Positions 22,628 to 31,789 are shown, counted from the stretch's first letter. The stretch is DNA of 36,990 nt from Nostoc sp. NOS(2021) (GCF_017115025.1 NZ_JABXKM010000086.1:1-36990), one strand, 5' to 3'. Made by a program: numbers and translations. The notes: generated by a model from the sequence alone, not told the origin.

Positions 22628-22756
22628 CATAAGCAGATTTTATCACCCAACGGGATCATGCGGGTTGTAGCGATGTCTACGACGGGCTACGCCTACGCAA
22701 TTGATAAGTTGGAATTGATGAAGTGCGATCGCGAGCGCGTCGCCAACGGACTTACA
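22628..22756. repeat. Long direct repeat, right copy (filled site)
   Basis: 129 bp matching 21477-21584. It carries GCGAT (22670-22674), a 21-nt insert (22675-22695) and CGC (22696-22698), where the left copy has GCGATTGC. Without the insert the two copies have the same length. Confidence 0.8.
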
Positions 22757-22889
22757 ATACTTTGGGTCAGTAGTTACACCTTTGTCAGAAAAGCTGTTTC
22801 TGTGATTGGGTTTTAGATTTAGTAAGGTAAGATGTATATACTCAAGTAAGGAATCCTTACATTTGATAGCAAAGGCTAGGAGGCAAGTC

Positions 22890-23111
22890 ATGCTCCCCAA
22901 GTTAACTTCTAAAAATCAACTAACGCTGCCTAAAAGTATTACTCGTGAAATCGGTGAGGCTGAGTATTTTGAGGTAAAGGTGGAGGGAGGGCAAATTATT
23001 CTGACTCCTGTAAAAATTCAGCGGGCTGATGCGGTTCGATCTAAGCTGGCGGATTTAGGACTGAGTGAGCAGGATGTGGCTGATGCAGTGGCTTGGGCGC
23101 GTCAATCGTAA
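22890..23111 (+). CDS. AbrB/MazE-type (SpoVT-like) antitoxin
   Basis: 73 residues. The swapped-hairpin AbrB fold is evident: MLPKLTSKNQLTLPKSITRE, then YFEVKVEGGQIILTPV. The C-terminal tail (VRSKLADLGLSEQDVADAVAWARQ) is the toxin-binding part. AGGAGG lies 9 bases before the ATG at 22890, so this start is preferred over the ATG in the longer upstream frame at 22806. The stop shares its last base with the toxin's ATG (TAATG). It is intact although its toxin is not. Confidence 0.85.
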   Translation: MLPKLTSKNQLTLPKSITREIGEAEYFEVKVEGGQIILTPVKIQRADAVRSKLADLGLSEQDVADAVAWARQS

Positions 23112-23543
23112 TGGTTTGTCCACGGGTGGTAATTGATACTAATATCATCATCTCGGCGCTGATTGATATTTGGGGGCAGAGTATCTAGGCTTCGTTTGGC
23201 ATGGCAGGACGATCTCTTCACTGGGCTGGTTTCTAAAGCGACAACAACTGAGTTAATCCGAGTGCTGGCTTATCCAAAGTTTAAGCTCACGCCAACTGAG
23301 CAAGAAGATTTACTATCGGATTACATACTCTTTTGTGAAGCTGTAGCGATGCCCGACCGCTTGCCTGTAATTCCTGAATGTCGTGATCCGTTTGATGTGC
23401 CTTTTTTACTTTTGGCTGTGGTCAGTGAGGCTGATTATCTCGTGACCGGCGATCGCGATTTACTCAGTGTAAAAGATAATTTTTCTTGCCCGATTATGAC
23501 AGCTGAAGATTTTCTAAATGTTATTGATGGTCAGTCACCCTAA
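23111..23543 (+). pseudogene. PIN-domain toxin broken by a 4-bp duplication
   Basis: ATG 23111 reads MVCPRVVIDTNIIISALI, the first strand and catalytic Asp of a PIN toxin, then goes out of frame. The next frame, open from 23163, continues FGGRVSRLRLAWQDDLF, LIRVLAYPKFKLTPTEQED, DPFDVPFLLLAV and DYLVTGDRDLLSV, with the C-terminal acidic residues intact. At 23160-23167 the sequence is TGATTGAT: a tandem 4-bp duplication. Deleting one TGAT restores SALIFGGRVSRL as one protein of about 143 residues. I infer recent inactivation, with the antitoxin still present. A sequencing error is the alternative. Confidence 0.85.
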
Positions 23544-23809
23544 TTTTTCCGGTGATGCCTTGTAAAAGTGGTATTTGTTGCCATAAGTTTTCCCACAGCT
23601 TACAGAAGTCATCTACATCACAGAATAGTTGTGTAATGTCGAGCCGAGATACAATAGTAGACATAAACTTTCCGATCGCATCTTACAAGCCTCATATATT
23701 TACCACCCATGCTGTCTCTGTCGAGTTAATATTCTCAAAAGCGATGCCTACGGCGGTAAACTACGCACGGGCGGGAAATCACAGAATTTGAGCCATAAGC
23801 AATAAGCTA
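23544..23809. other. Intergenic remnant with a diverged small repeat
   Basis: About 265 bases without a credible gene. GCGAT (23741-23745) + 18 nt + CGC (23764-23766) looks like a shortened HIP1-embedded repeat related to those at 9373 and 22670. The rest shows nothing recognisable. Confidence 0.4.
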
Positions 23810-24328
23810 CTAGCCCGGAAGTTGCTTTTTCAGTGCTTCCAGAGAAGCCCAACGGTTATCAACTGGAGTTTCAGGACTATCAGAACTATCAACAGTACTA
23901 CTTACAGGAATACCTGGACAATTGCGATCGCACAGTTGCCGTTGGGGTACTGCCAAGGACATCTGTTCATATAGCCATTCGTTGGGATAAAAATAACCAT
24001 CGGGCGGTAGAGTTTCAAGCAATTCTTCCAGAACCACTTCCCTTTCTAAAGGCAAGTCATTTAGCTGATTTGCAGTTTCGTCTAACCAGATGATTTCTTT
24101 CGTATCAAGCCCTAAACGTCGATTGTATTGCTGCAAGCAGCGGTTGCAGGTACAAGTAATAATTGTTTCTGCCTGACTGGACACTTCCAAGTAATTGCCA
24201 TGATGCTGCACACGCACATGACCGCGAACTGGTGTCAACGTTTCCAGACCAGGCAGAAATTCCTCAACTTGAACTTCCTCTGTCCGCTCCGGGGCTTGAG
24301 TTAGCTGCGGAATATAAATTGCGTCCAT
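23810..24328 (-). CDS. yceD: YceD/DUF177 family protein (23S rRNA accumulation)
   Basis: 172 residues. DUF177 (YceD) proteins take part in 23S rRNA processing and accumulation, and bacteria often place them beside rpmF. Here it lies downstream of jag. The Cys pair C60 and C63 (TCTCNRCLQQY) and the C-terminal C133/C137 pair (LCDRNCPGIP) look like a metal site. VVLEELLETLPPDGYFYPNE is the conserved acidic core. The C-terminal DNRWASLEALKKQL is typical. The gap from jag is 227 bases with heptamer repeats, so it may have its own promoter. Confidence 0.85.
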   Translation of the reverse strand: MDAIYIPQLTQAPERTEEVQVEEFLPGLETLTPVRGHVRVQHHGNYLEVSSQAETIITCTCNRCLQQYNRRLGLDTKEIIWLDETANQLNDLPLEREVVLEELLETLPPDGYFYPNEWLYEQMSLAVPQRQLCDRNCPGIPVSSTVDSSDSPETPVDNRWASLEALKKQLPG

Positions 24329-24464
24329 AGGATTTGTGAGACATCCTCACTAAAATTTATCTTGATTACCAGCAATTATACTGATATTACATCTTTACTT
24401 TATCTCTTAAGAACAAGAGAAATTTTGAAAGAAATTATATGGTTAAGAGTTTTCAATTCACTCC

Positions 24465-24550
24465 TAACTCTGCCAATTTTAGATTTTCAATTTTGGATTG
24501 AAGGAAAAATCTAAAATCTAAAATCCAAAATCTAAAATCCAAAATTGAAT
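24465..24550. repeat. Heptameric tandem repeats with inverted partner
   Basis: Runs of aaaatct/aaaatcc (tandem) and the complementary gattttcaattttggatt units form a long AT-rich hairpin between yceD and jag. The same kind of repeat recurs near 27460-27550. Confidence 0.8.
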
Positions 24551-24555
24551 GGCTC

Positions 24556-25083
24556 CTAACTCCCAACTCCTTCCAACGAAGCCGGACGCACAACCAGATG
24601 ACGATGCGGCTCTTTACCGCGACTGAAGGTTTCCAAATCTCCAAAATCCTTCAAGAAGGTATGGATTTGACGCCGTTCAGCAGAACTGAGGGATTTGATT
24701 TCCACTTCTCTACCAGAAAAGCGCACTTCATCGGCTGCTGCTTCTGCTAATGCGCGAATTTCGGCTTCTCTTTTGACCCGGTAGCCATTCAACTCAATGG
24801 TGTAAGAGGCTTGTTCCTCCGGGGGTTGGCTGAGGTTAAGAACCGAATTTGCTAGATACTGAATCGCATCTAACACAGAACCATCAGCACCAATTAATAC
24901 CTGGATTTGTTCTGACGTCAAGTTGGTTTGGTCAATTGTCAACCAGTAGTTATCTGGTTCTGGGGAATCGCCATCTTGAGATTGGGCAGTTTCTAAATGA
25001 CCCTGAATCTCAGTAGGTATCCCGGTGAGTTCCAGCAGTGTTTTTAACCACTGCTGACCTCGCTGCATCGGAATGTTACTCAT
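24556..25083 (-). CDS. jag: KH/R3H RNA-binding protein (Jag/KhpB-like)
   Basis: 175 residues. A KH-like N-terminal part ([20 protein letters not shown] about 83-102, GXXG-type loop IGADG) and a C-terminal R3H domain (about 125-165, [16 protein letters not shown], then [10 protein letters not shown]) place it in the Jag/KhpB family, an RNA-binding regulator usually next to yidC. Its start codon overlaps the yidC stop by 4 bp (ATGA), so the two are coupled. The Gln/Glu/Pro-rich linker before the KH part is typical. Confidence 0.85.
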   Translation of the reverse strand: MSNIPMQRGQQWLKTLLELTGIPTEIQGHLETAQSQDGDSPEPDNYWLTIDQTNLTSEQIQVLIGADGSVLDAIQYLANSVLNLSQPPEEQASYTIELNGYRVKREAEIRALAEAAADEVRFSGREVEIKSLSSAERRQIHTFLKDFGDLETFSRGKEPHRHLVVRPASLEGVGS

Positions 25084-26231
25084 GATCCCCCTGTCGCCTT
25101 TTTCTTACCACTTTTTGGTTCAAACGGCAATGCCTTTTGTTCTGTAACTGCTGCTTCTTTCTCCTGGGTTTCTACAATTTTTTGCAGTTCTTCTGGTAGA
25201 GGTTCGCGGGAGAGAAGATAAGTTTGTGCGGTTTGAAAAATATTACCAATCACCATATACATCAGCACCCCAGCTGGTAAGGGGAAGAACAAAAACATCC
25301 CAGAAAAGATGACTGGGGTGATTTTGTTAACTGTATCCTGCTGCGGATTACCACCGCTGGAATTTTGCCCAGACAGCATTTGGCTAACATAAAGGCTGAT
25401 CCCAAAGAAGACGATCATGCCGACAATATCCCAGTGGATTGTGCCATCTGGATCATTTGCGCCAACTCTACCTAAGGCATCAATGAATAGAAAGCCTTTT
25501 TCTGCTGCTAGTCCAGGAATTGTTCCTTGAATGGTAACTTCTCCCGGTTGCAAGGCTTCTACATTGCCCTGAGCATCAATTTTTATCCTATCTTCCCCTT
25601 TAGTGACTTTCCAATCAGGAGTCAGCTTATTTTCTGGGTGTTCTGCTAAGAGCACCTGAAATGGTTTGCCCTCAACGGTCTGATATTGTATCTTGGTTTG
25701 TTCTCCCACCGCTAGTTTGTTACCGCTAGGAAGGATGGCAGCTACTTTAACGTGTTCCCCATCCGCAACGTAAATATTTTGAGGAGCTGTGGCAAAGGCT
25801 TGCGGTTGAATTTGTTCGATTTGTTCTGCGGGAAAGATTTGCAGGTTAACGCTGTAGTTCACACCTGCAAAAGGCGAACCTCGCAAAGTGGCGAACAGCG
25901 CTAACAAGACTGGCATTTGCACTAGTAATGGAAAACAGCCTGCCAAAGGGTTGCCAAATTCTTTTTGGACATTGACCATTTCCTCCTGCTGCTTTTGCGG
26001 TTCATCCTTATAGCGCTCTTTGATTTCTGCCATCCGCTTTTGCATTAGAGGTTGTACAATTCGCATTTTCCGCATGTTGCGAATTGAGCCAGCACTCAGG
26101 GGATAGAGCGCAAAGCGGACTATCAGTGTCAAAGCAACGATCGCTAATCCGTAGCTAGGCACAATACCATAGAAAAAATCTATGATTGGCAGCATCACGT
26201 TGTTCGAGAGAAAGCCGATACCAAAATCCAT
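25080..26231 (-). CDS. yidC: YidC/Oxa1/Alb3 membrane protein insertase
   Basis: 383 residues. YidC inserts thylakoid and plasma membrane proteins alone or with Sec. The first membrane segment (about 27-47, [20 protein letters not shown]) carries the catalytic Arg R39, then the cytosolic hairpin ([20 protein letters not shown]) and the second segment [22 protein letters not shown] soluble insertion of about 115 residues (140-255, [30 protein letters not shown]) looks like a beta domain and sits between the second and third helices. Two more helices and a basic tail ([16 protein letters not shown]) follow. The 4-bp overlap with jag gives one operon. Confidence 0.9.
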   Translation of the reverse strand: MDFGIGFLSNNVMLPIIDFFYGIVPSYGLAIVALTLIVRFALYPLSAGSIRNMRKMRIVQPLMQKRMAEIKERYKDEPQKQQEEMVNVQKEFGNPLAGCFPLLVQMPVLLALFATLRGSPFAGVNYSVNLQIFPAEQIEQIQPQAFATAPQNIYVADGEHVKVAAILPSGNKLAVGEQTKIQYQTVEGKPFQVLLAEHPENKLTPDWKVTKGEDRIKIDAQGNVEALQPGEVTIQGTIPGLAAEKGFLFIDALGRVGANDPDGTIHWDIVGMIVFFGISLYVSQMLSGQNSSGGNPQQDTVNKITPVIFSGMFLFFPLPAGVLMYMVIGNIFQTAQTYLLSREPLPEELQKIVETQEKEAAVTEQKALPFEPKSGKKKATGGS

Positions 26232-26336
26232 TATTCTGAATTCAACCTGAGGTACTGTAAACTGACTGAATCTAATTTATCTAAATCATGATTTGTCGGC
26301 GACTATCTTTCGCTACGGATAGCCGCACATTCAAAT

Positions 26337-26380
26337 GGGCATTGGGCATTGGGCATTGAGCATTGGGCATTGGGCATTGG
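26337..26380. repeat. Heptameric tandem repeat (gggcatt)
   Basis: Six consecutive heptamers of gggcatt (one gagcatt variant) followed by ggttcttctccc, between yidC and the PH gene. No gene reads through this stretch; frames there are chance. Confidence 0.9.
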
Positions 26381-26425
26381 TTCTTCTCCCTCATCTCCCC
26401 CTGCTCCCCGGCTTCCCTGCTCCCA

Positions 26426-26818
26426 TCACTTGTTGACAGCGCCGCTATATTCGGGATTTTTCGCAGCAATTCTTTCGTTGATGTAGTCATAGACTTCCCG
26501 AAACTTGGGAATTGCACGCAATTCGAGACGACTGCCGTTTCTGAGGGTTATCGCCATATCTCCCCAAAAGCCAATGCCACGGGGGACTTTGACGATTTTG
26601 ACAATTTCTGAGTAAATTATGTCAGTGCGATCGCGCCCCTGCCAACCTCCCGTCACAGTAATTCGGCGATCGGTGATGCGGAAACGCAGCCACAATGCCC
26701 TGACAATTGCCCCGACTGTTAATGGTATCCCGACAATGGTTAGCCCAATCAGCAGGTTGATAATTAAATCCCCAAGATGGGGGCCACCTTCATAATAAAC
26801 ATCTTCACGAATTCCCAT
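26426..26818 (-). CDS. PH-domain membrane-associated protein (bPH_2-like)
   Basis: 130 residues. One transmembrane region (about 14-38, LGDLIINLLIGLTIVGIPLTVGAI) precedes a bacterial pleckstrin-homology-like domain (FRITDRRITVTGGWQGRDRT, then IVKIVKVPRGIGFWGDMAITL and GSRLELRAIPKFREVYDYI). The role is unknown, but the gene sits by tradition between rnpA and yidC in cyanobacteria. Its start overlaps rnpA by 14 bp, so it is translationally linked. The stop codon is at 26426. Confidence 0.8.
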   Translation of the reverse strand: MGIREDVYYEGGPHLGDLIINLLIGLTIVGIPLTVGAIVRALWLRFRITDRRITVTGGWQGRDRTDIIYSEIVKIVKVPRGIGFWGDMAITLRNGSRLELRAIPKFREVYDYINERIAAKNPEYSGAVNK

Positions 26819-27227
26819 CGAACACCTCAGCTTGTGCCAACAACTGCTCTAATTCTTGCAGAAATTGTGGGCTTACGCACTTAGATTCTGCTGCTGTGGG
26901 TTTGACAATGACCACTAGCCGCCATCCTGGTGATAATTTGGGCAGCAAGTTGTGTAAAGCAGCAGTAATTTGCCGTTTGATCCGGTTGCGAACCACTGCC
27001 CTTTTGCTGACTTTTGTGCTTATGGAAATGCCAATCCGCGTGCTGGCAATATCTGCTGAGTCAGTTGCTTGTCTAGTCTGGGTGGCAGTGTCCAAAGAAG
27101 GTTTTGTGGAACATAACGGCTTTAAGGCTCTCAATGTTAAATAAGAGCCATGACGCCGAATTCCTTCCCGGAAAACTGCCTGGAAATCCTTGCGGGATTT
27201 TAGCCGATTTGCTTTGGGCAAAGCCAC
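26805..27227 (-). CDS. rnpA: Ribonuclease P protein component
   Basis: 140 residues. RnpA binds the catalytic RNA to trim the 5' leader from pre-tRNAs. The N terminus ALPKANRLKSRKDFQAVFRE and the basic helix RAVVRNRIKRQITAALHNLL with the RNR motif are diagnostic. An acidic/Thr-rich insert (about 40-66) between the two is longer than in E. coli. It lies directly downstream of rpmH by 25 bases, a conserved order, and overlaps the PH gene. Confidence 0.95.
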   Translation of the reverse strand: MALPKANRLKSRKDFQAVFREGIRRHGSYLTLRALKPLCSTKPSLDTATQTRQATDSADIASTRIGISISTKVSKRAVVRNRIKRQITAALHNLLPKLSPGWRLVVIVKPTAAESKCVSPQFLQELEQLLAQAEVFDGNS

Positions 27228-27252
27228 AGATGCTATTTTAGCTTGATATGCC

Positions 27253-27387
27253 CTAAACGCTCAGACGGTGACGTCCCTTTCTTCTCCTGGCGCTAATTAC
27301 GTTTCTGCCGTCTGGTGTCCGCATCCTGGCGCGAAAACCAGAGGTTCTTTTTCTCTTACGGCTAGTACCGCCCAGTGTTCTTTTCAT
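27253..27387 (-). CDS. rpmH: 50S ribosomal protein L34
   Basis: 44 residues ([20 protein letters not shown], then [23 protein letters not shown]), a small and extremely basic protein of the large subunit. AGGAG is 8 bases upstream of the ATG at 27387. First gene of the cluster rpmH-rnpA-PH-yidC-jag. Every hallmark residue of L34 is present, including the RMRTxxGR box. Confidence 0.97.
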   Translation of the reverse strand: MKRTLGGTSRKRKRTSGFRARMRTPDGRNVISARRRKGRHRLSV

Positions 27388-27449
27388 ACAGTTCTCCTCT
27401 TAGGTGATTTTTATAAAAACTCACAATCTCCTATTTTATAACTTTATTA

Positions 27450-27556
27450 GGGAATTGGGCATTGGGCAATTCAATTTTGGATTTTGGATTGACGATGGCA
27501 TCTTTTGGATTAAATTTCAATTCTTTAATCCAAAATCTAAAATCTAAAATTTTTAC
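27450..27556. repeat. Heptameric repeats with inverted partner
   Basis: gcattgggcaattcaatttt and ggattttggatt units face ccaaaatctaaaatctaaaa, giving a long AT-rich inverted repeat. It lies between rpmH and the DUF2808 gene, in the leader region of the cluster. Confidence 0.8.
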
Positions 27557-27565
27557 TCCCTACTC

Positions 27566-28078
27566 TTAATTGATGCTCAAAATCCATGTTCCCATGTAGC
27601 GCAGTAGTGGCACATCGCCAGGGGAGAGAACTTGACAGTTGAAATAATAAACTCCGCCGAAGGCTGGGTTTAGGACGTTAGATAAGACTAACTCAACTGC
27701 GCTACCTGCTGGCACCGGATCTTGGGGAAAAATATTAATCAGCTTACCTTCTTTGTCCCACTTCACCTCAGAAAGCGGAACTGCTTTGCCTTTGACTCGG
27801 ACTTCAATTTTTTTGGGGTCAAAAGTTCCTTTGTAATAATCAGGGTAGGTAATGGCAAATTGACCAACTGCTAATTTCATTTTTTTGGCTGGAATCCTCA
27901 ATATGTATCGATCCCAAGCATTAGCTTGTCCACCAAAATCTAACCTAAAGGGCAGCTGATTTTCGCCTTTGACGCCGCTAAACAGCGTCAATCCCGGTAA
28001 GCTTTGCGCCCAAGTCAGGGCTGGTAATCCAGTAACCAAAAAACTAGTCAGGGCTAAAGCAGAAAGTAAACGTCGCAT
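27566..28078 (-). CDS. Secreted DUF2808 family protein
   Basis: 170 residues. A signal peptide (residues 1-24, MRRLLSALALTSFLVTGLPA then LTWAQ) precedes a beta-rich DUF2808 domain (GQANAWDRYILRIPAKKMKL, AITYPDYYKGTFDPKKIEVR, AVELVLSNVLNPAFGGVYYF). DUF2808 proteins are widespread in cyanobacteria and lie in the periplasm or outside the cell, with unknown function. It is monocistronic on the minus strand, facing away from pntAA. Confidence 0.85.
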   Translation of the reverse strand: MRRLLSALALTSFLVTGLPALTWAQSLPGLTLFSGVKGENQLPFRLDFGGQANAWDRYILRIPAKKMKLAVGQFAITYPDYYKGTFDPKKIEVRVKGKAVPLSEVKWDKEGKLINIFPQDPVPAGSAVELVLSNVLNPAFGGVYYFNCQVLSPGDVPLLRYMGTWILSIN

Positions 28079-28840
28079 AATTGGGCTTCCTCAACCAAAA
28101 TGTAAATCTGTTCTCTAAAATAACTGTGTGTTAGTATTCTTTACTAAACTTTACTACTCACTTCCTAACAATGGACGTTTAATAATAACAAAAAGTGCCA
28201 TCTTCCCTGAGCTTTGGCGGCAGTAAAATTACTTAGTAACAAATCGAACATATACTCGATTTGCTTCATTACCCTTGTAGAGTCCTGATTTGATTACTAA
28301 GTTGGTCAAATTTTAACTAGATAGAAACACAGTTGGGATTAGATTGTATTTCAAAATATGTATAAGTGTATCTAAATTTGAGAATTTTGTGATAAAAATT
28401 GAGCCGCGACATCAGCGATCGCTAGTTAACTTGCGCTAAATTGATTAAAATAAGTTTGAATCAAAGTCGTAATCCTTAAAATTTAATTTGGAAATTATAA
28501 AACTTTCAAAATTTGGTCAATATTACTCTATAAGAAAGGAATACCAAAATTTCTCAATCCCTAAAACAAGCTGAAGATCAAGATGCAAAATTTGGGAATC
28601 ATCAATTTAGAATGTGCAATACGTAACCCTGTTTGCAACTATCTGAAAATATGACCTCTGCGAGCGGCAAAGCTTCACTTTGCCTGGAGAGCTAAGAGTG
28701 GGAAAGGAAAGATTCAAGGTTCAATCTACTAGTAAAAGTCATGGCTGATGTTCCTGCCTAAGTATTATGAGTGCGGGATAGTCCTCATTTGGACAATCGC
28801 TTACTTGGCAGAGATTAGGTATTTATCTTCAGGAGATTTC
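28079..28840. other. Long intergenic region between DUF2808 gene and pntAA
   Basis: About 760 bases, AT-rich, without a believable gene on either strand and with no recognisable RNA. A frame open from 28748 runs into pntAA in frame but adds 31 residues foreign to the family. It must hold the divergent promoters of both genes. One HIP1 site lies near 28417. Nothing else is identified. Confidence 0.6.
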
Positions 28841-30007
28841 ATGAGAATAGCAGTTGCTAAAGAAATTGAAGTTTGTGAACGTCGTGTGGCATTAATTCCT
28901 GACGCCGTTGCCCGATTGGTAAAACAAGGTTTGGAAGTCTGGGTAGAAACAGGTGCAGGAGAAGGAGCTTTTTTCAGCGATTCTGCATATCAAGCAGCAG
29001 GAGCCACAATAATCAGCGATACTGCCAAATTATGGGGTGAAGCTGATATTCTGCTGAAAGTCGGGCCACCGCAAGAACGAGAAGATGGACGCTCAGAAAT
29101 TGAATTACTTCGGGAAGGGGCTGTATTAGTCAGCTTTCTCAATCCCTTGGGAAATCCCGTCGTAGTGGAGCAACTGGCAAATCGTCAAGTCACAGCTTTG
29201 AGTATGGAGATGATTCCCCGTACTACCAGGGCGCAAAGTATGGATGCTTTGTCCTCGCAAGCTTCATTAGCAGGTTACAAGGCAGTATTAATTGCCGCAG
29301 CAGCATTACCGAAATATTTCCCGATGTTAACCACAGCCGCAGGCACGATCGCTCCAGCCAAAGTATTTATTATGGGCGCTGGTGTAGCCGGATTGCAAGC
29401 GATCGCCACCGCTAGACGCTTGGGAGCAGTGGTAGAAGCCTTTGATATCCGTCCCGCCGTTAAAGAAGAAGTGCAAAGTTTAGGGGCAAAATTTGTTGAA
29501 GTCAAATTAGACGAAGAAACTGTCGCCGCAGGTGGTTACGCCAAGGAAATTTCTGAGGCTAGCAAACAACGTACCCAAGAAGTTGTCGCCGAACACGTCA
29601 AAAATTCTGATGTGGTAATTACTACAGCCCAAGTACCTGGGAGACAAGCACCACGACTAGTTACAGAAGAAATGGTGGCACAGATGAAACCCGGTTCAGT
29701 AATTGTGGATTTGGCTGCTGACCAGGGTGGTAACTGCGCCTGCACCGAACCCGGCAAAGATATTGTGTGGAATGGTGTGACAATTATCGGCCCGATAAAT
29801 CTCCCATCATCGATGCCAATTCATGCCAGCCAATTGTATGCCAAGAATGTAACATCGTTGATTCAACTGCTAATTAAAGACAAAGCTTTGCAGGTTGACT
29901 TTAGCGACGACATCGTTGATGCAGCTTGCGTTACCCACGCTGGTGAAATTCGCAATCAACGCGTGCGGGATGCACTACAAGCTTTAAGCGGCGTTGGAGC
30001 AGGTTAA
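28841..30007 (+). CDS. pntAA: NAD(P) transhydrogenase subunit alpha part 1
   Basis: 388 residues from ATG 28841, with AGGAG 6 bases upstream. The ATG is preferred over an in-frame start 31 codons earlier, because family proteins begin MRIAVAKEI. This is the peripheral NAD(H)-binding domain I of the proton-pumping transhydrogenase: IMGAGVAGLQAIATARRLGA is the dinucleotide fold, and VVEAFDIRPAVKEEVQSLGA follows. EKSVVITTAQVPGR-type and SVIVDLAADQGGNCACTEPG motifs are conserved. Together with pntAB and pntB it couples NADPH formation to proton flow. Confidence 0.95.
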   Translation: MRIAVAKEIEVCERRVALIPDAVARLVKQGLEVWVETGAGEGAFFSDSAYQAAGATIISDTAKLWGEADILLKVGPPQEREDGRSEIELLREGAVLVSFLNPLGNPVVVEQLANRQVTALSMEMIPRTTRAQSMDALSSQASLAGYKAVLIAAAALPKYFPMLTTAAGTIAPAKVFIMGAGVAGLQAIATARRLGAVVEAFDIRPAVKEEVQSLGAKFVEVKLDEETVAAGGYAKEISEASKQRTQEVVAEHVKNSDVVITTAQVPGRQAPRLVTEEMVAQMKPGSVIVDLAADQGGNCACTEPGKDIVWNGVTIIGPINLPSSMPIHASQLYAKNVTSLIQLLIKDKALQVDFSDDIVDAACVTHAGEIRNQRVRDALQALSGVGAG

Positions 30008-30038
30008 TAGCCAAATTACCATAAGGAGTTTTGATTTC

Positions 30039-30332
30039 ATGACAGAGGCATTACTTGCTGCTTTGTTTGTATTTGTTTTGGCATCTTTTATCGGCTTTGA
30101 AGTCATCAACAAAATACCACCGACTTTACACACGCCCTTAATGTCAGGCTCAAACGCGATTTCTGGGATTGCGGTACTTGGAGCAATAGTTGCTGCTGGT
30201 GCAAGAGAGACGAATGTATCAGTAATTCTCGGTTTGATTGCTGTGGTATTGGCAACAGTCAACGTTGTGGGTGGTTTTTTAGTGACAGACAGAATGTTGC
30301 AAATGTTCAAGAAGAAGGAGATTAAAGCGTGA
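30039..30332 (+). CDS. pntAB: NAD(P) transhydrogenase subunit alpha part 2
   Basis: 97 residues from ATG 30039, with AAGGAG upstream (30022-30027). Three transmembrane helices (about 4-22, 40-56, 60-80) correspond to the membrane half of domain II, with the family motif IPPTLHTPLMSGSNAISGI. It starts 31 bases past pntAA and overlaps pntB by 4 bp (GTGA). In cyanobacteria the alpha subunit is split in two genes like this. Confidence 0.93.
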   Translation: MTEALLAALFVFVLASFIGFEVINKIPPTLHTPLMSGSNAISGIAVLGAIVAAGARETNVSVILGLIAVVLATVNVVGGFLVTDRMLQMFKKKEIKA

Positions 30333-31735
30333 GCGACTTTTTACCAACTGGCATTCAGCTGACGTACTTAGTCGCTGCATCGTTATTCATTCTGGGCTTG
30401 AAAAAGCTGGGATCACCTGCTACAGCGAGAAACGGTAATCTCGTAGCGGCTGTGGGGATGCTACTGGCGATCGCAGCGACAATGCTGGATCAACATGTGT
30501 TGAATTACGAGATGATATTGTTGGGCTTGGCCATTGGATCGGGAATTGGTGCGATCGTTGCCTACAAAGTCCAAATGACCGAAATGCCCCAAATGGTGGG
30601 TTTACTCAACGGTTTAGGCGGTGCGGCTTCGGCATTAGTAGCTGTTGCCGAATTCTGGCGGTTATTAGATAGTTCTCAGTCGATACCCCTAGATGTGAAC
30701 ATTTCCATCCTGTTGGACGTGTTAATCGGTGGTATTACCTTCACGGGTAGTTTTTTAGCCTTTGCCAAATTGCAAGGTTTAATTAGCGGTTCCCCGATTA
30801 CATTTCCATTCCAGCAACCATTTAACCTCTTGCTTCTGGGTGCTTATATAGTAGGTAGTGCTTACTTAATCATCACACCAGATAGCTTACCCATATTCTT
30901 GGGAGTAGTTGGCGTTTCATTGGTGCTGGGCGTGATGTTCGTCCTCCCCATTGGTGGCGGCGATATGCCAGTGGTAATCTCGCTGTTAAACTCGTTGTCT
31001 GGTGTGGCGGCGGCGGCGGCTGGGTTCGTGGTGATGAACAATATGTTAATCATCGCTGGGGCTTTGGTGGGAGCATCTGGGTTAATCCTCACCGAGATTA
31101 TGTGTAAAGCGATGAACCGCTCCTTATTTAGTGTTCTGTTCAGCGCTTTTGGTACAGGATCTAGTTCTGGTGGTGCTGCTGCTAGTGGTGGTGCGATCGA
31201 TCAAACTGTCCGCAGCATCGATGCCGAAGAAGGGGCGATGATGTTGGGTTATGCCCGTTCTGTGGTAATTGTACCTGGTTATGGTATGGCAGTTGCCCAA
31301 GCGCAACATAGCGTCCGGGAATTGTCAGATCAGCTAGAACGGATGGGCGTTGATGTCAAATATGCGATTCACCCCGTTGCTGGGAGAATGCCGGGACACA
31401 TGAATGTGTTGCTGGCGGAGGCAAATGTGCCTTATACGCAGTTGTACGACATGGATGATATTAATCCCCAGTTTGAGCAAGCTGATGTGGCTTTAGTAAT
31501 TGGGGCAAATGATGTGGTAAATCCGGCGGCGCGGAGTGATAAAAATAGCCCGATTTATGGTATGCCGATTTTGGAAGTAGATCGGGCGAAGCAGACGATT
31601 GTAATTAAGCGCGGGATGAGTACGGGTTTTGCCGGTGTAGATAATGAGTTGTTCTACAAGGATAAAACTACGATGCTTTTTGGTGGCGCTAAAGATATGG
31701 TGTCGAAGTTGGTTTCGGAAGTGAAGCAGCTTTAA
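30329..31735 (+). CDS. pntB: NAD(P) transhydrogenase subunit beta
   Basis: 468 residues from a GTG start at 30329 that overlaps pntAB by 4 bp. Membrane domain II (about 1-260, eight or nine helices, with EMPQMVGLLNGLGGAASALV and GGGDMPVVISLLNSLSGVAA) precedes the NADP(H)-binding domain III (about 285-468: VVIVPGYGMAVAQAQHSVRE, then HPVAGRMPGHMNVLLAEA and VVNPAARSDKNSPIYGMPIL, DNELFYKDKTTMLFGGAKD). All hallmarks are conserved. The operon ends at a terminator. Confidence 0.95.
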   Translation: MSDFLPTGIQLTYLVAASLFILGLKKLGSPATARNGNLVAAVGMLLAIAATMLDQHVLNYEMILLGLAIGSGIGAIVAYKVQMTEMPQMVGLLNGLGGAASALVAVAEFWRLLDSSQSIPLDVNISILLDVLIGGITFTGSFLAFAKLQGLISGSPITFPFQQPFNLLLLGAYIVGSAYLIITPDSLPIFLGVVGVSLVLGVMFVLPIGGGDMPVVISLLNSLSGVAAAAAGFVVMNNMLIIAGALVGASGLILTEIMCKAMNRSLFSVLFSAFGTGSSSGGAAASGGAIDQTVRSIDAEEGAMMLGYARSVVIVPGYGMAVAQAQHSVRELSDQLERMGVDVKYAIHPVAGRMPGHMNVLLAEANVPYTQLYDMDDINPQFEQADVALVIGANDVVNPAARSDKNSPIYGMPILEVDRAKQTIVIKRGMSTGFAGVDNELFYKDKTTMLFGGAKDMVSKLVSEVKQL

Positions 31736-31789
31736 CGAACCGCAGAGAGCGCAAAGGGCGCGAAGTAAAGAAATAATTTAGAGAGTTGG

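Noticed and set aside
26281-26517. 78-codon frame over gggcatt repeats
   Set aside because: It runs through tandem heptamers and has no homology to known proteins; it also overlaps the PH gene.
28748-28840. N-terminal extension of PntAA
   Set aside because: In frame but foreign to the family. The ATG at 28841 has AGGAG and begins with the family's MRIAVAKEI.
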